NCBI GenBank assembly: GCA_947457615.1
Contig: CANGWK010000002.1
Coordinates: forward strand, 62,001 to 126,000
Direction of reading: 5' to 3'
Source of the DNA: Flavobacteriaceae bacterium
Lineage (GTDB): Bacteria; Bacteroidota; Bacteroidia; Flavobacteriales; Flavobacteriaceae
Length of the DNA stretch: 64,000 bases
A program made the position numbers and the translations under genes. Within the stretch, counting starts at the first letter, position 1; each line of letters opens with the position of its first letter. Under the pieces are notes generated by a model that ran no database searches, was not told the DNA's origin, and saw only the letters and a program-made list of their open reading frames with translations. Positions 45,314-54,985 of this stretch are shown one piece after another.

Positions 45314-45835
45314 ATGGCACCAATTCTTATTATATTTTACATTTTATCAGCCTTCACTTTGTCGACTGCGTTTTTGACAATTTATAGCAGAAACCCTATT
45401 CATAGTGCTATTTATTTAGTGTTGTGCTTTTTCTCTATAGCTGGACATTATTTATTATTTAACGCACAATTTTTGGCTATTGTACACATCATCGTTTATT
45501 CGGGAGCCATTATGGTACTCTTTCTATTCACGATTATGTTGATGAATTTGAATAATGAAGACGAGGTACACAAGCCTCGTATTACGCGACTTGGCGCAAT
45601 AACAGTTTTCGTATTATTGAGTTCTGCTTTGGTTGTAATCTTCATGTATTCTAAACCTTTTGTAGGTGAATATTATACAAGTCATACCGATTTTCAATCG
45701 ATAAAAAAATTAGGAACCGTTTTATTAGATGATAAAGATGGTTTCATGGTTCCGTTTGAATTTGCTTCAGTATTGCTTTTAGTAGCAATGATTGGTGCGG
45801 TTTTATTGTCTAAAAAAGAAAAAATAGGTAAATAA
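45314..45835 (+). CDS. nuoJ: NADH-quinone oxidoreductase subunit J
   Basis: A 173-residue membrane subunit (ND6 family) with five hydrophobic helices. The conserved third helix reads IVHIIVYSGAIMVLFLFTIMLM, preceded by NPIHSAIYLVLCFFSIAG. It couples the peripheral arm to the pump arm. nuoK begins 2 bases after its stop. Confidence 0.96.
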   Translation: MAPILIIFYILSAFTLSTAFLTIYSRNPIHSAIYLVLCFFSIAGHYLLFNAQFLAIVHIIVYSGAIMVLFLFTIMLMNLNNEDEVHKPRITRLGAITVFVLLSSALVVIFMYSKPFVGEYYTSHTDFQSIKKLGTVLLDDKDGFMVPFEFASVLLLVAMIGAVLLSKKEKIGK

Positions 45836-45837
45836 TT

Positions 45838-46158
45838 ATGGAGAATATTTTAAATCAAATAGGTATTGAAAATTACATTTTCCTTTCCGTTTTACTATTT
45901 TGTATCGGAATATTTGGAGTGTTGTACAGACGAAATGCCATCATCGTTTTTATGTCCATAGAAATTATGTTAAATGCCGTTAACTTATTGTTTGTAGCAT
46001 TTGCAACCTACTGGCAAGATCCTAAAGGAGAAGTTTTTGTATTCTTCTCAATGGCTGTTGCTGCTGCCGAAGTTGCAGTTGGATTGGCGTTACTGGTTTC
46101 GGTTTTCCGAAATATTGGTTCTGTTGATATTTCAAATTTAAAAAACTTAAAAGGATAA
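45838..46158 (+). CDS. nuoK: NADH-quinone oxidoreductase subunit K
   Basis: A 106-residue membrane subunit (ND4L family) with three helices. Two conserved membrane Glu residues are seen, in MSIEIMLNAVNLLFV and AAAEVAVGLALLV; these belong to the buried proton path. Normal length; followed after 6 bases by nuoL. Confidence 0.96.
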   Translation: MENILNQIGIENYIFLSVLLFCIGIFGVLYRRNAIIVFMSIEIMLNAVNLLFVAFATYWQDPKGEVFVFFSMAVAAAEVAVGLALLVSVFRNIGSVDISNLKNLKG

Positions 46159-46164
46159 TCCCTG

Positions 46165-48072
46165 ATGGAGAATAATTTAGTTTTAGTCTTATTATTAGCC
46201 CCTTTTGTTGGGTTCTTATTTAATGTTTTCTTCGGAAAGAAAGCAGGAAAAAACATTTCTGGTACCATCGGAACTATTGCTGTAGCAGTATCTTTTGGAA
46301 TGAGTGTGTATTTCTTCCTTCAATTAAATTCTAATGGAAAACCAATTGAAATTACCTTATTTGATTGGATTCAAATAGGAAAACTTAAAGTTGATTTCGG
46401 AATTTTATTAGACCAATTGTCTTTATTGTGGTTGCTGTTTGTAACCGGAATTGGTTCATTAATCCATTTATATTCTATTAGTTATATGCACGAAGATGAA
46501 AATATGCACAAGTTTTTTGCGTATTTAAATTTGTTCATCTTCTTTATGATCACTTTAGTTGTTGGAAGCAACTTACTAGTTATGTTTATCGGATGGGAAG
46601 GCGTTGGGCTTTGCTCCTACTTACTAATCGGATTTTGGCATAAAAACCAAGAGTATAATGATGCGGCCAAGAAAGCCTTCATCATGAATCGAATTGGTGA
46701 TTTAGGTTTCCTAATTGGAATTTTTATACTGGCATATGCATTTAACACATTAGATTTTGTTAAGATGAGTAATATGATGTTTTCAGTGTATAATAATTAT
46801 ACTGGACCATTTCCAAATGCTACACATTGGTCATTGCTTTCAATTGCCGCATTAAGTTTATTCATTGGAGCAACAGGAAAATCAGCTCAATTACCACTTT
46901 ACACTTGGTTGCCAGACGCAATGGCTGGACCAACACCAGTTTCAGCATTAATTCACGCTGCAACGATGGTAACTGCTGGTATCTTTATGATTACTAGAAT
47001 GAACTTCTTATTTGATTTAACTCCCGAAGTTCAAAACATCATTGCAATTGTTGGAGGAATCACTGCTTTAGTAGCGGCTTCCATCGGATTATTACAAAAT
47101 GATATTAAAAAGGTTTTAGCCTATTCTACAGTTTCCCAATTAGGTTTAATGTTTTTAGCCTTAGGAATGGGTGCTTATAATGTTGCCGTTTTCCACGTAA
47201 TCACACATGCCTTTTTTAAAGCCTGTTTGTTCTTGGGTTCGGGTTCGGTTATTCACGCTTTGCATGGCGAACAAGATATGCGTAAAATGGGTGGTTTAAG
47301 AAAATACATGCCAATCACATTTGCAACAATGTTAATTTCTACTTTAGCCATTGCAGGTATATTCCCTTTCGCTGGATTCTGGTCTAAAGACGAAATATTA
47401 ATGGTAGCATTTGAACACAATAAAGCGTTATGGATTATTGGTTCTATTGCGTCAATCATGACGGCTTTTTATATGTTTCGATTAATGTATTTGACTTTCT
47501 TTAGAGATTTTAGAGGAACCGAAGAACAAAAACACCATTTACACGAAAGTCCGAGTTTAATTACTTTGCCTTTAATCCTCTTAGCAGCATTAGCAACCGT
47601 TGGTGGATTGATAAATTTACCAGGAAGCAATTGGTTAAACCATTTCTTGGAACCAATTTTAGCAGGAAAACACGAAGAGCATGCTCTTGGAAGTCAAGAA
47701 TACATGCTAATGGGAATTGCATTAGCAGGAGCAATTGTTGGTATTCTTTGGGCGTATGCTAAATACATCAAACAAGGATTTGTGCCTAAACAAGATTCTG
47801 AAATTGTAGGTATCTCTAAAACTATTTACAATAAATATTATGTAGATGAAATTTACACTGCTGTAATTATCAAACCTATAAACTCTCTTTCTAATTTCTT
47901 TAGAACTACTCTAGAGCCTGCTCTTGGAAATGTAGTTTACGGATTTGGAACTGTGGCAAATGAATTAAGTAATCAAGGTAGAAAATTACAAAGTGGTAGT
48001 ATTGGTTTATACCTTTTTGCTTTTGTAATTGGTGTATTAGCAATAGTTAGTTATTTATTTTTAGCACAATAA
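46165..48072 (+). CDS. nuoL: NADH-quinone oxidoreductase subunit L
   Basis: A 635-residue antiporter-like pump subunit (ND5 family), with about 16 membrane helices and the long C-terminal lateral helix. Conserved: FIGWEGVGLCSYLLIGFW, LPDAMAGPTPVSALIHAATMVTAGIFM, AYSTVSQLGLMFLALG, HAFFKACLFLGSGSVIHA. The Lys/Glu and His residues expected for proton transfer are present in these segments. Confidence 0.97.
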   Translation: MENNLVLVLLLAPFVGFLFNVFFGKKAGKNISGTIGTIAVAVSFGMSVYFFLQLNSNGKPIEITLFDWIQIGKLKVDFGILLDQLSLLWLLFVTGIGSLIHLYSISYMHEDENMHKFFAYLNLFIFFMITLVVGSNLLVMFIGWEGVGLCSYLLIGFWHKNQEYNDAAKKAFIMNRIGDLGFLIGIFILAYAFNTLDFVKMSNMMFSVYNNYTGPFPNATHWSLLSIAALSLFIGATGKSAQLPLYTWLPDAMAGPTPVSALIHAATMVTAGIFMITRMNFLFDLTPEVQNIIAIVGGITALVAASIGLLQNDIKKVLAYSTVSQLGLMFLALGMGAYNVAVFHVITHAFFKACLFLGSGSVIHALHGEQDMRKMGGLRKYMPITFATMLISTLAIAGIFPFAGFWSKDEILMVAFEHNKALWIIGSIASIMTAFYMFRLMYLTFFRDFRGTEEQKHHLHESPSLITLPLILLAALATVGGLINLPGSNWLNHFLEPILAGKHEEHALGSQEYMLMGIALAGAIVGILWAYAKYIKQGFVPKQDSEIVGISKTIYNKYYVDEIYTAVIIKPINSLSNFFRTTLEPALGNVVYGFGTVANELSNQGRKLQSGSIGLYLFAFVIGVLAIVSYLFLAQ

Positions 48073-48082
48073 TTTAAAGAAA

Positions 48083-49525
48083 ATGAACGTATCCCTTATA
48101 TTAATTGTCCTTTTAATTGGTGCTTTAGCAACCTTCCTATCTGGAGATAAAATCGCTTCCAAAGTGGCTTTGTTCTTTAGTTTATTAGCGTTAGGTTGTA
48201 CATCCGTATTAGTAAATCACTTTCTTGGTGGTGTAGACATCAGTCTTAACAACCCTTGGATATTACAGCCAAACGTATCGTTTGCTTTAAAAGCAGATGG
48301 ATTGGCTCTAGCCATGGTATTATTAACGGTTTCTTTAACGCCAATAATCATCTTTTCCTCGTTTGGAAATAATTTTAATAAATCTAAAAACTTCTATGCC
48401 TTAGTGCTGTTTATGGCATTTGCAATGACAGGGACATTCCTTGCTGCAGATGGTTTATTATATTATATTTTCTGGGAACTATCTTTAATTCCAATTTATT
48501 TTATAGCACTAGTTTGGGGTAATGGCGATGCCGAAGAACGTAAAAAAGCAGTTGTGAAATTCTTTATTTACACACTTGCTGGTTCGTTATTTATGCTAAT
48601 TGCTTTTGCTTATTTATATACTAAAGCAGGCAGTTTTATGCTGTCTGACTTAACTAAATTAAATTTATCTACAACCGAACAGTTCTGGATATTCTTCGCT
48701 TTCTTTTTGGCTTATGCTATCAAAATTCCGATCATACCTTTCCATACGTGGCAAGCAAAAGTGTACCAAAAGGCACCAACTGTTGGTACCATGCTCTTAT
48801 CTGGTATTATGCTAAAAATGGGATTGTACAGCGTAATCCGTTGGCAAATTCCTATTGCTCCATTAGCGGCTAAAACCTACATGCCAACCTTAATCGGATT
48901 GAGTATTGCAGGTGTTATCTATGGTTCGATTGTGGCCTTGCGTCAAAAAGACCTAAAAAAATTATTAGCCTATTCTTCTCTTGCACATGTTGGATTAATT
49001 GCTGCTGGCTGTTATACTTTAACTGCCGATGGCATGAGCGGTGCGGTTTCACAAATGATTGCCCACGGATTTGTAATTGTAGGTTTGTTTTTTGCTGCAG
49101 AAGTACTATTTAGAAGGTTTGAAACAAATAAAATTAACGAATTGGGTGGAATTCGTTCGCAAGCACCAAAATTCACTTCGATGTTTATGATTTTAGTTTT
49201 GGCTTCTGTGGCTTTGCCTGGAACCTTTAACTTTATTGGAGAATTTACTGTTTTGTATAGTTTATCTCAAATAAATATCTGGTTTGCGGTTCTTGGTGGA
49301 ACAACAATTATCCTGGGTGCGTATTACATGTTGAAAATGTTTCAGAACGTAATGCTAGGAGAAACCAATACTAAAATTTTTGCTGATGTAAGCATTAACG
49401 AAACAATAGTTTTTGTAATTCTGATTGCCTTTTTATTGTTCTACGGGTTACATCCAAAACCAATTGTAGATTTGGTTAACCCTAGTATCAAAGAAATTTT
49501 AACTCAAATTAATAGATTTAACTAA
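48083..49525 (+). CDS. nuoM: NADH-quinone oxidoreductase subunit M
   Basis: A 480-residue antiporter-like pump subunit (ND4 family) of 13-14 membrane helices. Conserved: FWELSLIPIYFIALVWG, KIPIIPFHTWQAKVYQKAPTVGTMLLSGIMLKMG, LLAYSSLAHVG, IAHGFVIVGLFFAAEVLF and GTFNFIGEFTVL. It begins 10 bases after nuoL and ends 5 bases before nuoN. Confidence 0.97.
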   Translation: MNVSLILIVLLIGALATFLSGDKIASKVALFFSLLALGCTSVLVNHFLGGVDISLNNPWILQPNVSFALKADGLALAMVLLTVSLTPIIIFSSFGNNFNKSKNFYALVLFMAFAMTGTFLAADGLLYYIFWELSLIPIYFIALVWGNGDAEERKKAVVKFFIYTLAGSLFMLIAFAYLYTKAGSFMLSDLTKLNLSTTEQFWIFFAFFLAYAIKIPIIPFHTWQAKVYQKAPTVGTMLLSGIMLKMGLYSVIRWQIPIAPLAAKTYMPTLIGLSIAGVIYGSIVALRQKDLKKLLAYSSLAHVGLIAAGCYTLTADGMSGAVSQMIAHGFVIVGLFFAAEVLFRRFETNKINELGGIRSQAPKFTSMFMILVLASVALPGTFNFIGEFTVLYSLSQINIWFAVLGGTTIILGAYYMLKMFQNVMLGETNTKIFADVSINETIVFVILIAFLLFYGLHPKPIVDLVNPSIKEILTQINRFN

Positions 49526-49530
49526 TCCAA

Positions 49531-50931
49531 ATGAATACACTAATAGCAATATCAGGTTTAGGCGTTTTTTGTCTTATAGCTGAAATCTTTAATTTGAGAA
49601 AAGCCATTGTTCCAGTTACAATTTTAGGATTATTAGCAGTTTTAGGAACTACTTTAAATCTTTATTCTTTCGGATCTGTACTAGATGGAAAATACAGCAA
49701 TATGATTGTTTCAGATAAATTGTCATCCGCATTTATCTCTCTTTTCATTTTGCTAACCGTATTCATTGTTGCCATGGGTCACGATGTTTATAAAGACCAT
49801 CCAACTAAAATCTCCGATTATATTGCAATCAAAATATTTCTTTTAGCGGGTGCCGTTACAATGGTTTCCTTCTCCAATTTATCAATGTTCTTTTTAGGAA
49901 TTGAAACACTATCTATAGCTTTATACATTCTTGCTGGAAGCAGCCGTTTGGATATTAAAAGCAACGAGGCCGGAATGAAATATTTCCTAATGGGCTCTTT
50001 TGCATCGGGAATTATATTGTTTGGAATTTGCTTAATTTATGGAGCAATGGGAAGTTTTGATGTTACAGAAATTTCTAATGCATCACTTTCAGCCGAACTC
50101 CCTTCTTGGTTTCCAATTGGAGTTGTTTTAGTAGTAGTTGGTATGTTGTTCAAAATTGCAGCCGTTCCATTTCACTTTTGGGCGCCTGACGTTTATGAAG
50201 GTTCACCATCTTTAGTTACTGCAACTATGAGCACCTTGGTAAAAGTTGTTGCCGTTGCCACTTTATACAAATTAGTTACCGTTTTAAACTTAAATTTATC
50301 TTTTGATAACCAGGATATTTTAACCGCTTTCCAATTGATAGTAGTAATAATTTCTATCGCTTCTATGACTATTGGAAACATTATGGCATTGCGTCAAAAA
50401 AATGTAAAACGTATGTTGGCATTCTCTGGAATTTCGCATGCAGGTTTTATGTTAATGGCATTATTAACCGTTGCCAATTCTTCTACAACATTACTATATT
50501 ACACTAGTGCTTATGCTTTAGCAGGAATTGCAGCATTTGCAGTAATCATAACAGTTACTAAAAATAAAGATAACGAAGACATTATTAATTTTAATGGCTT
50601 AGGGAAAACGAATCCTTTAATGGCAGCTATTTTAACTGCTGCATTATTGTCTATGGCGGGAATTCCTATTTTCTCTGGATTCTTTGCTAAGTTTATGTTG
50701 TTCACCCAAACCATTCAAGCGGGCTATTTAGTAGTTGTTATTGCTGGAGTTATCAATTCGATTATAAGTGTTGGATATTACTTCAAATTGATTTTGGCTA
50801 TGTATACTAAAGACCCAAATGAAGAAAAACAAGAAACTCCATTTGTGTATTATGCTGTGGGTGTGGTTTCTATTCTATTGAATGTCCTTATCGGATTATA
50901 TCCTTCATTAGTTACTAATTTATTGAAATAA
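49531..50931 (+). CDS. nuoN: NADH-quinone oxidoreductase subunit N
   Basis: A 466-residue antiporter-like pump subunit (ND2 family). Conserved: FLGIETLSIALYILAG, AGMKYFLMGSFASGIILFG, KIAAVPFHFWAPDVYEGSPSLVTATMSTLVKV, MLAFSGISHAGFML and AGIPIFSGFFAKF. Last gene of the complex I operon. A dispersed repeat and then a terminator-like hairpin lie in the 230 bases that follow. Confidence 0.97.
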   Translation: MNTLIAISGLGVFCLIAEIFNLRKAIVPVTILGLLAVLGTTLNLYSFGSVLDGKYSNMIVSDKLSSAFISLFILLTVFIVAMGHDVYKDHPTKISDYIAIKIFLLAGAVTMVSFSNLSMFFLGIETLSIALYILAGSSRLDIKSNEAGMKYFLMGSFASGIILFGICLIYGAMGSFDVTEISNASLSAELPSWFPIGVVLVVVGMLFKIAAVPFHFWAPDVYEGSPSLVTATMSTLVKVVAVATLYKLVTVLNLNLSFDNQDILTAFQLIVVIISIASMTIGNIMALRQKNVKRMLAFSGISHAGFMLMALLTVANSSTTLLYYTSAYALAGIAAFAVIITVTKNKDNEDIINFNGLGKTNPLMAAILTAALLSMAGIPIFSGFFAKFMLFTQTIQAGYLVVVIAGVINSIISVGYYFKLILAMYTKDPNEEKQETPFVYYAVGVVSILLNVLIGLYPSLVTNLLK

Positions 50932-51057
50932 TAGGAATCCTTTTTGTGATGCTTCGTGCTGTTTAGAGTTATTTGTGAAAGAACTTATTACTTGTAACGC
51001 TAAGAGCCACAAAGGTTGCACAAAGAAACACAAAGGTTATATTTAAAAAAAACTAGA

Positions 51058-51084
51058 GACCATCAAAAGTAATTTTTGGTGGTC
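51058..51084 (+). terminator. Hairpin terminator after the nuo operon
   Basis: GACCATCAAAA pairs with TTTTGGTGGTC (one G-U) around 5 bases and is followed by TTTTATTT. It lies 127 bases past nuoN and 76 before umuC. Confidence 0.75.
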
Positions 51085-51110
51085 TTTTATTTATCAACAA
51101 TCTCCAAAAT

Positions 51111-51122
51111 TAACAACTGTTA
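51111..51122. promoter_or_regulatory. Possible operator palindrome and -7 box before umuC
   Basis: TAACAACTGTTA is a perfect 5+2+5 palindrome 37 bases before the umuC -7-like box TAATTTTA (51148-51155), which itself ends 4 bases before the ATG. It could be a repressor site for damage-induced control; only one copy is seen, so this is tentative. Confidence 0.3.
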
Positions 51123-51159
51123 TTTTTCTATCTAAAATTCGATTCTGTAATTTTACAAA

Positions 51160-52434
51160 ATGTATGCTTTAGTAGATTGTAACAATTTTTATGCTTCGTG
51201 CGAACGCGTTTTTCAACCCCACCTTAACAGGGAGCCTATCGTTATTTTATCTAATAACGATGGTTGCATTATATCTAGAAGTTACGAAGCCAAAGCATTA
51301 GGTTTTGCAATGGGAGCGCCTGAATTTAAGGTACGCCAAGAGTTGCGAGTTAAAAAGGTACATGTTTTTTCTTCTAATTATGCCTTGTATGGCGATTTGA
51401 GTAATAGGGTGATGAAGATTCTAGAAGGATTTACACCTAATCTAGAAGTGTACAGCATTGACGAGGCTTTCTTGAATTTTGACGGGATGCCAATTAGTGA
51501 TTACCACGATTATGGCTTGCAGATGAAAGGGAGAGTACAAAAGTGGGTTGGAATTCCGGTTTGTGTGGGATTTGCTCCTACCAAAGCATTATCGAAAGTG
51601 GCTAATAAAATTGCAAAGAAATACCAGGATCGAACGCAGGGTATCTATGTAATTGACACCGAAGAAAAGCGTATTAAAGCGTTAAAATGGACTAAGATTG
51701 AAGACGTTTGGGGAATTGGCTATCGCCTTAGAAAAAAGATGGTGGCGCATAATATTCTTACTGCTTACGATTTTACCAAACCCCAGCACGAAGCTTGGAT
51801 ACGAAAAGAAATGGGGGTTTTAGGAATGCGGTTAAAATATGAATTAGAAGGGAAATCGGTATTGGATTTAGAACCTATTAAAGAGCAGAAAAAAAGTATT
51901 GCCACCACTAGAAGTTTCCCAAAACAATTATCCGATTGGGATTCTTTACGGGAGCGTGTGGCTACTTTTGCAGCGGTTTGTGCCGAGAAGTTGCGGAAAC
52001 AGAATTCGTGTTGCCATACTATTATTGTGATGCTGGTGGTTGACAGACACAAATACGAAGCACAAAAATATTATTATAATAAAGCCATTACTTTACCGTA
52101 TGCTACCAATTCTACGTTGACGATTTCTAATGCGGCAATTGCAATATTAAAAGAATTGTATGTTGGCAATGAAAATATTAAATTTAAAAAAGCGGGTGTT
52201 ATTGTAACCGAATTTATTGATGAGAATAAAAAACAACTGCAATTATTTGAAGAAGAAAATCCGAAGCATTTAGCACTGATGAAAGCAATGGATGCGCTTA
52301 ATGCAAAGATTGGCGGCCGAAAAGTGAAATTGGCATCGCAAGATTTACAAGTAACTTGGAATATGAACCAAAGGCACTTATCGCAAAATTATACTACTAA
52401 ATTTAAGGAAATACTAGAAATAAAATGTCTGTAA
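51160..52434 (+). CDS. umuC: Y-family DNA polymerase, UmuC (Pol V catalytic subunit)
   Basis: A 424-residue error-prone translesion polymerase. Catalytic marks: YALVDCNNFYASCERVF with Asp6, and the metal-binding YSIDEAFLNF with Asp101-Glu102. The helix-hairpin-helix thumb (VWGIGYRLRKKM) and little-finger domain follow. Length matches UmuC rather than the shorter DinB. The umuD gene overlaps its end by 10 bases, so the order is C then D, opposite to E. coli. Confidence 0.96.
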   Translation: MYALVDCNNFYASCERVFQPHLNREPIVILSNNDGCIISRSYEAKALGFAMGAPEFKVRQELRVKKVHVFSSNYALYGDLSNRVMKILEGFTPNLEVYSIDEAFLNFDGMPISDYHDYGLQMKGRVQKWVGIPVCVGFAPTKALSKVANKIAKKYQDRTQGIYVIDTEEKRIKALKWTKIEDVWGIGYRLRKKMVAHNILTAYDFTKPQHEAWIRKEMGVLGMRLKYELEGKSVLDLEPIKEQKKSIATTRSFPKQLSDWDSLRERVATFAAVCAEKLRKQNSCCHTIIVMLVVDRHKYEAQKYYYNKAITLPYATNSTLTISNAAIAILKELYVGNENIKFKKAGVIVTEFIDENKKQLQLFEEENPKHLALMKAMDALNAKIGGRKVKLASQDLQVTWNMNQRHLSQNYTTKFKEILEIKCL

Positions 52435-52865
52435 AAAAACAACCTACGTTAACGTTTTATCGTCCCGATTTTGAAAGCGCCCTCCGAATTCCGTATATAA
52501 AAGAAGGCGTGTCTGCAGGATTTCCGTCACCTGCTACCGACTTTTTAGGGAATGATATCGATTTGAATAAAGAATTATGTAAAAATCCGTTGGCGACTTT
52601 TTATATAAAAGTGAAAGGGAATTCGATGATAAATGCTGGAATCAGCGATAAAGATATTCTTATTGTAGACAGGAGTTTGGAGCCACAAAACAAAAAAATT
52701 GCGGTGTGTTTTATTGATGGCGAATTCACGGTAAAACGAATTAAAAAAGAGAACGATTGTTTGTACTTAATGCCCGAAAACACAAATTACCAACCCATTA
52801 AAGTCACTGAAGAAAATGAACTGGTAATTTGGGGAATGGTTACTTATGTAATTAAAAGCATGTAA
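52425..52865 (+). CDS. umuD: UmuD-like S24 autoprotease (Pol V accessory subunit)
   Basis: A 146-residue LexA-type autoprotease. The self-cleavage site is Ala31-Gly32 in EGVSAGFPSPA; the catalytic Ser67 is in VKGNSMINAG and Lys104 in GEFTVKRI. RecA-stimulated cleavage would convert it to the active form that partners UmuC. No helix-turn-helix is present, so it is not LexA itself. The start overlaps umuC by 10 bases. Confidence 0.95.
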   Translation: MSVKKQPTLTFYRPDFESALRIPYIKEGVSAGFPSPATDFLGNDIDLNKELCKNPLATFYIKVKGNSMINAGISDKDILIVDRSLEPQNKKIAVCFIDGEFTVKRIKKENDCLYLMPENTNYQPIKVTEENELVIWGMVTYVIKSM

Positions 52866-52910
52866 TGACAAAATTATATTGTCGTATTGAAATATAGGCA
52901 CAGCATATAC

Positions 52911-53003
52911 TAAACACAAATACAATCAAACCCAATTATTTATCCTCACCCCCAGCCCCTCTCCAAAGGAGAGGGGTGCAGTCGGACTATACATTTGTGT
53001 TTA
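52911..53003. repeat. Hairpin-bearing dispersed repeat flanked by inverted repeats
   Basis: TAAACACAAAT (52911-52921) and ATTTGTGTTTA (52993-53003) are perfect 11-bp inverted repeats. Between them lies CCTCACCCCC, then CCCCTCTCC-AAA-GGAGAGGGG (52956-52976), a 9-bp GC-rich hairpin. Two more copies of the GC-rich unit lie at 61986 and 62154. Confidence 0.7.
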
Positions 53004-53098
53004 ATATTAATTTATTGTAGTATTCCTAAGCAAAGACGCAGAGACGTAAAGGAGGAAATGTTTAATTACTACTTAGCATCTCTGCAAGGCTAAATATA

Positions 53099-54013
53099 TT
53101 ATTGGTAAAGTGCCACCGCTATTTGGGAAGCAACTTTGGCATTGTTCTTAATTAGAGCAATATTGGCTTCCAAACTTTCGCCATGGGTATGCGCCGCTAT
53201 GGCTTTTAACAAAAATGGCGTAACTTCTTTTCCTTTTATATTCAAACGATTGGCTTCTTGTAAAGCATCCAAAATGTGCACTTCGATTGCTTCTTGATCC
53301 ATTTCAAATTCTTTCGGAATTGGATTAGCAATCAACACTGAACCGTTAAGTCCTAAATCCCATTTGGACTGCAATAGCAAAGCCATTTCTTGGGGAGTAT
53401 CCATTCGTAAAGGGGATTGGAATCCGCTTTTAGAAGAATAAAAACTTGGGAAGGCGTCTTGTCCGAAAGTAACCACCGGAATTCCAGAAGTTTCTAGATA
53501 TTCAAGAGTCAATCCAATATCTAAAATAGATTTTACACCTGCAGCGACAATGGCAACATTGGTATGCGCCATTTCGGTTAAATCGGCAGAGATATCCATA
53601 GTATCCGTAGCGCCGCGGTGAACACCACCAATTCCACCTGTAGCGAATATTTTAATTCCAACCATAGAGGCAATTCTCATGGTGGCCGCAACGGTTGTTG
53701 CTCCTGGTAATTTTTTAGCAATTACATACGGCATGTCTCTAAGGCTTACTTTCCAAACACCTGGAGTTTGCGCTAAATAATCAATATCTTCATCACGTAA
53801 ACCAACCAAACATTTCCCGTCACGAATGGCAATAGTTGCAGGAACTGCACCGTATTTCCGGACCTCATCTTCAACCAATTTAGCCGTAATAGCGTTTTGT
53901 GGCCAAGGCATTCCGTGAGAAATTATAGTCGACTCTAATGCAACTATGGGTAAATTAGCATCTAGGGCATGTTGCACCTCTGGACTAATTAGTATCAAAT
54001 CTTTATTAATCAT
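53099..54013 (-). CDS. psuG: Pseudouridine-5'-phosphate glycosidase
   Basis: A 304-residue enzyme that splits pseudouridine 5'-phosphate into uracil and ribose 5-phosphate. Family marks: PIVALESTIISHGMPWPQN, VPATIAIRDGKCLVGL, TVAATMRIASMVGIKIFATGGIGGVHRGA, DISADLTEMA and VVTFGQDAFPSFYSSKSG. Length is normal. The start overlaps the end of the kinase gene by 8 bases, so the two enzymes of pseudouridine breakdown are coupled. Confidence 0.96.
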   Translation of the reverse strand: MINKDLILISPEVQHALDANLPIVALESTIISHGMPWPQNAITAKLVEDEVRKYGAVPATIAIRDGKCLVGLRDEDIDYLAQTPGVWKVSLRDMPYVIAKKLPGATTVAATMRIASMVGIKIFATGGIGGVHRGATDTMDISADLTEMAHTNVAIVAAGVKSILDIGLTLEYLETSGIPVVTFGQDAFPSFYSSKSGFQSPLRMDTPQEMALLLQSKWDLGLNGSVLIANPIPKEFEMDQEAIEVHILDALQEANRLNIKGKEVTPFLLKAIAAHTHGESLEANIALIKNNAKVASQIAVALYQ

Positions 54014-54932
54014 GGTAATAGTTATTTTTTATTTTTAGAAGATAATCTGCAGTTATGGTAGCTGCTACAGCCCCTTTTATTTGAAGTACTTCCATAGCTA
54101 AACTATGGGCTAATTGTAAGGAAGAAAGTTCATCTTGTTGATTATAATACCCGAAAACCCAACCTGCTAATGCGGCATCTCCAGCGCCTGTACTATCAAT
54201 TATAGAAATAGTTGGCACGGATAATTCTAGCAAATGGTTAACACCAAATAGAATTGAACCTTGATTTCCTTTGCGAAGCCACACTTTTTCTACACCTCTA
54301 TTAAACAAATGAGAAACTAAAACCGATTCCTCCTCAGAATTTATATTGGCAATGGCATGCAGCTCTCCCTGATTAGGCGTAATCATATAAACACCATTTA
54401 AATCTAAGCCTGCCAATTTAGAACCTTTGGATATTGAGACGGGCTCAATAATTAATTTTTTATTGTTGTTTTTAGAAAAATAAATTAACCATTGAATGGA
54501 TTCGACAGATAGATTGGCGTCAATTATTAGAAAATCAAACCCTTTAATAAAATTGACTTTGGATTCTAAAAAGGAAACCGATAAATATTCGGGAGTAGCA
54601 TCTTGGCAAACGGAAACATAAAGGTTGCCATTAGGCTGCGATACAGAAACATATTTCCCTGTATAGGGCGTATCAAAATTAGATTCTGAAAAGGAAATTC
54701 CTAGTTTATTAAATTGTTCGGCAATAGATATGGCCTCGCTATCTTTTCCTAAAACAGTTATTAAAGTTGGATTCAAACCCAATAAAGCTAGGTGTTGGGC
54801 AATATTACTAATTACTCCTCCTATACTCGAAGACTTTGTGGCAGGATTAGAAGAATCGGGAATAATGGTGTTTTGAGAGAAATATAATTCATCTACAAGA
54901 GTGGCGCCAATACATAAAATAGATTTGATCAT
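54006..54932 (-). CDS. psuK: PfkB-family sugar kinase, probable pseudouridine kinase
   Basis: A 308-residue ribokinase-like protein from the preferred ATG. PfkB marks: GGVISNIAQHLALLG near the N terminus and the catalytic IDSTGAGDAALAGW near the C terminus. Its coupling with psuG points to pseudouridine phosphorylation. The frame opens 5 codons earlier, but a TATCTTTG promoter box (54944-54937) covers that region, so MIKSILCIGAT is the likely start of a leaderless or near-leaderless message. Confidence 0.9.
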   Translation of the reverse strand: MIKSILCIGATLVDELYFSQNTIIPDSSNPATKSSSIGGVISNIAQHLALLGLNPTLITVLGKDSEAISIAEQFNKLGISFSESNFDTPYTGKYVSVSQPNGNLYVSVCQDATPEYLSVSFLESKVNFIKGFDFLIIDANLSVESIQWLIYFSKNNNKKLIIEPVSISKGSKLAGLDLNGVYMITPNQGELHAIANINSEEESVLVSHLFNRGVEKVWLRKGNQGSILFGVNHLLELSVPTISIIDSTGAGDAALAGWVFGYYNQQDELSSLQLAHSLAMEVLQIKGAVAATITADYLLKIKNNYYHD

Positions 54933-54936
54933 ACAA

Positions 54937-54944
54937 CAAAGATA
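54937..54944 (-). promoter_or_regulatory. -7 promoter box at the psuK start
   Basis: The reverse strand reads TATCTTTG, ending 4 bases before the preferred psuK ATG. Confidence 0.55.
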
Positions 54945-54985
54945 CAAATCGCAAGGAAAAAATCAGGGAGATTTGAATGAAGAAA

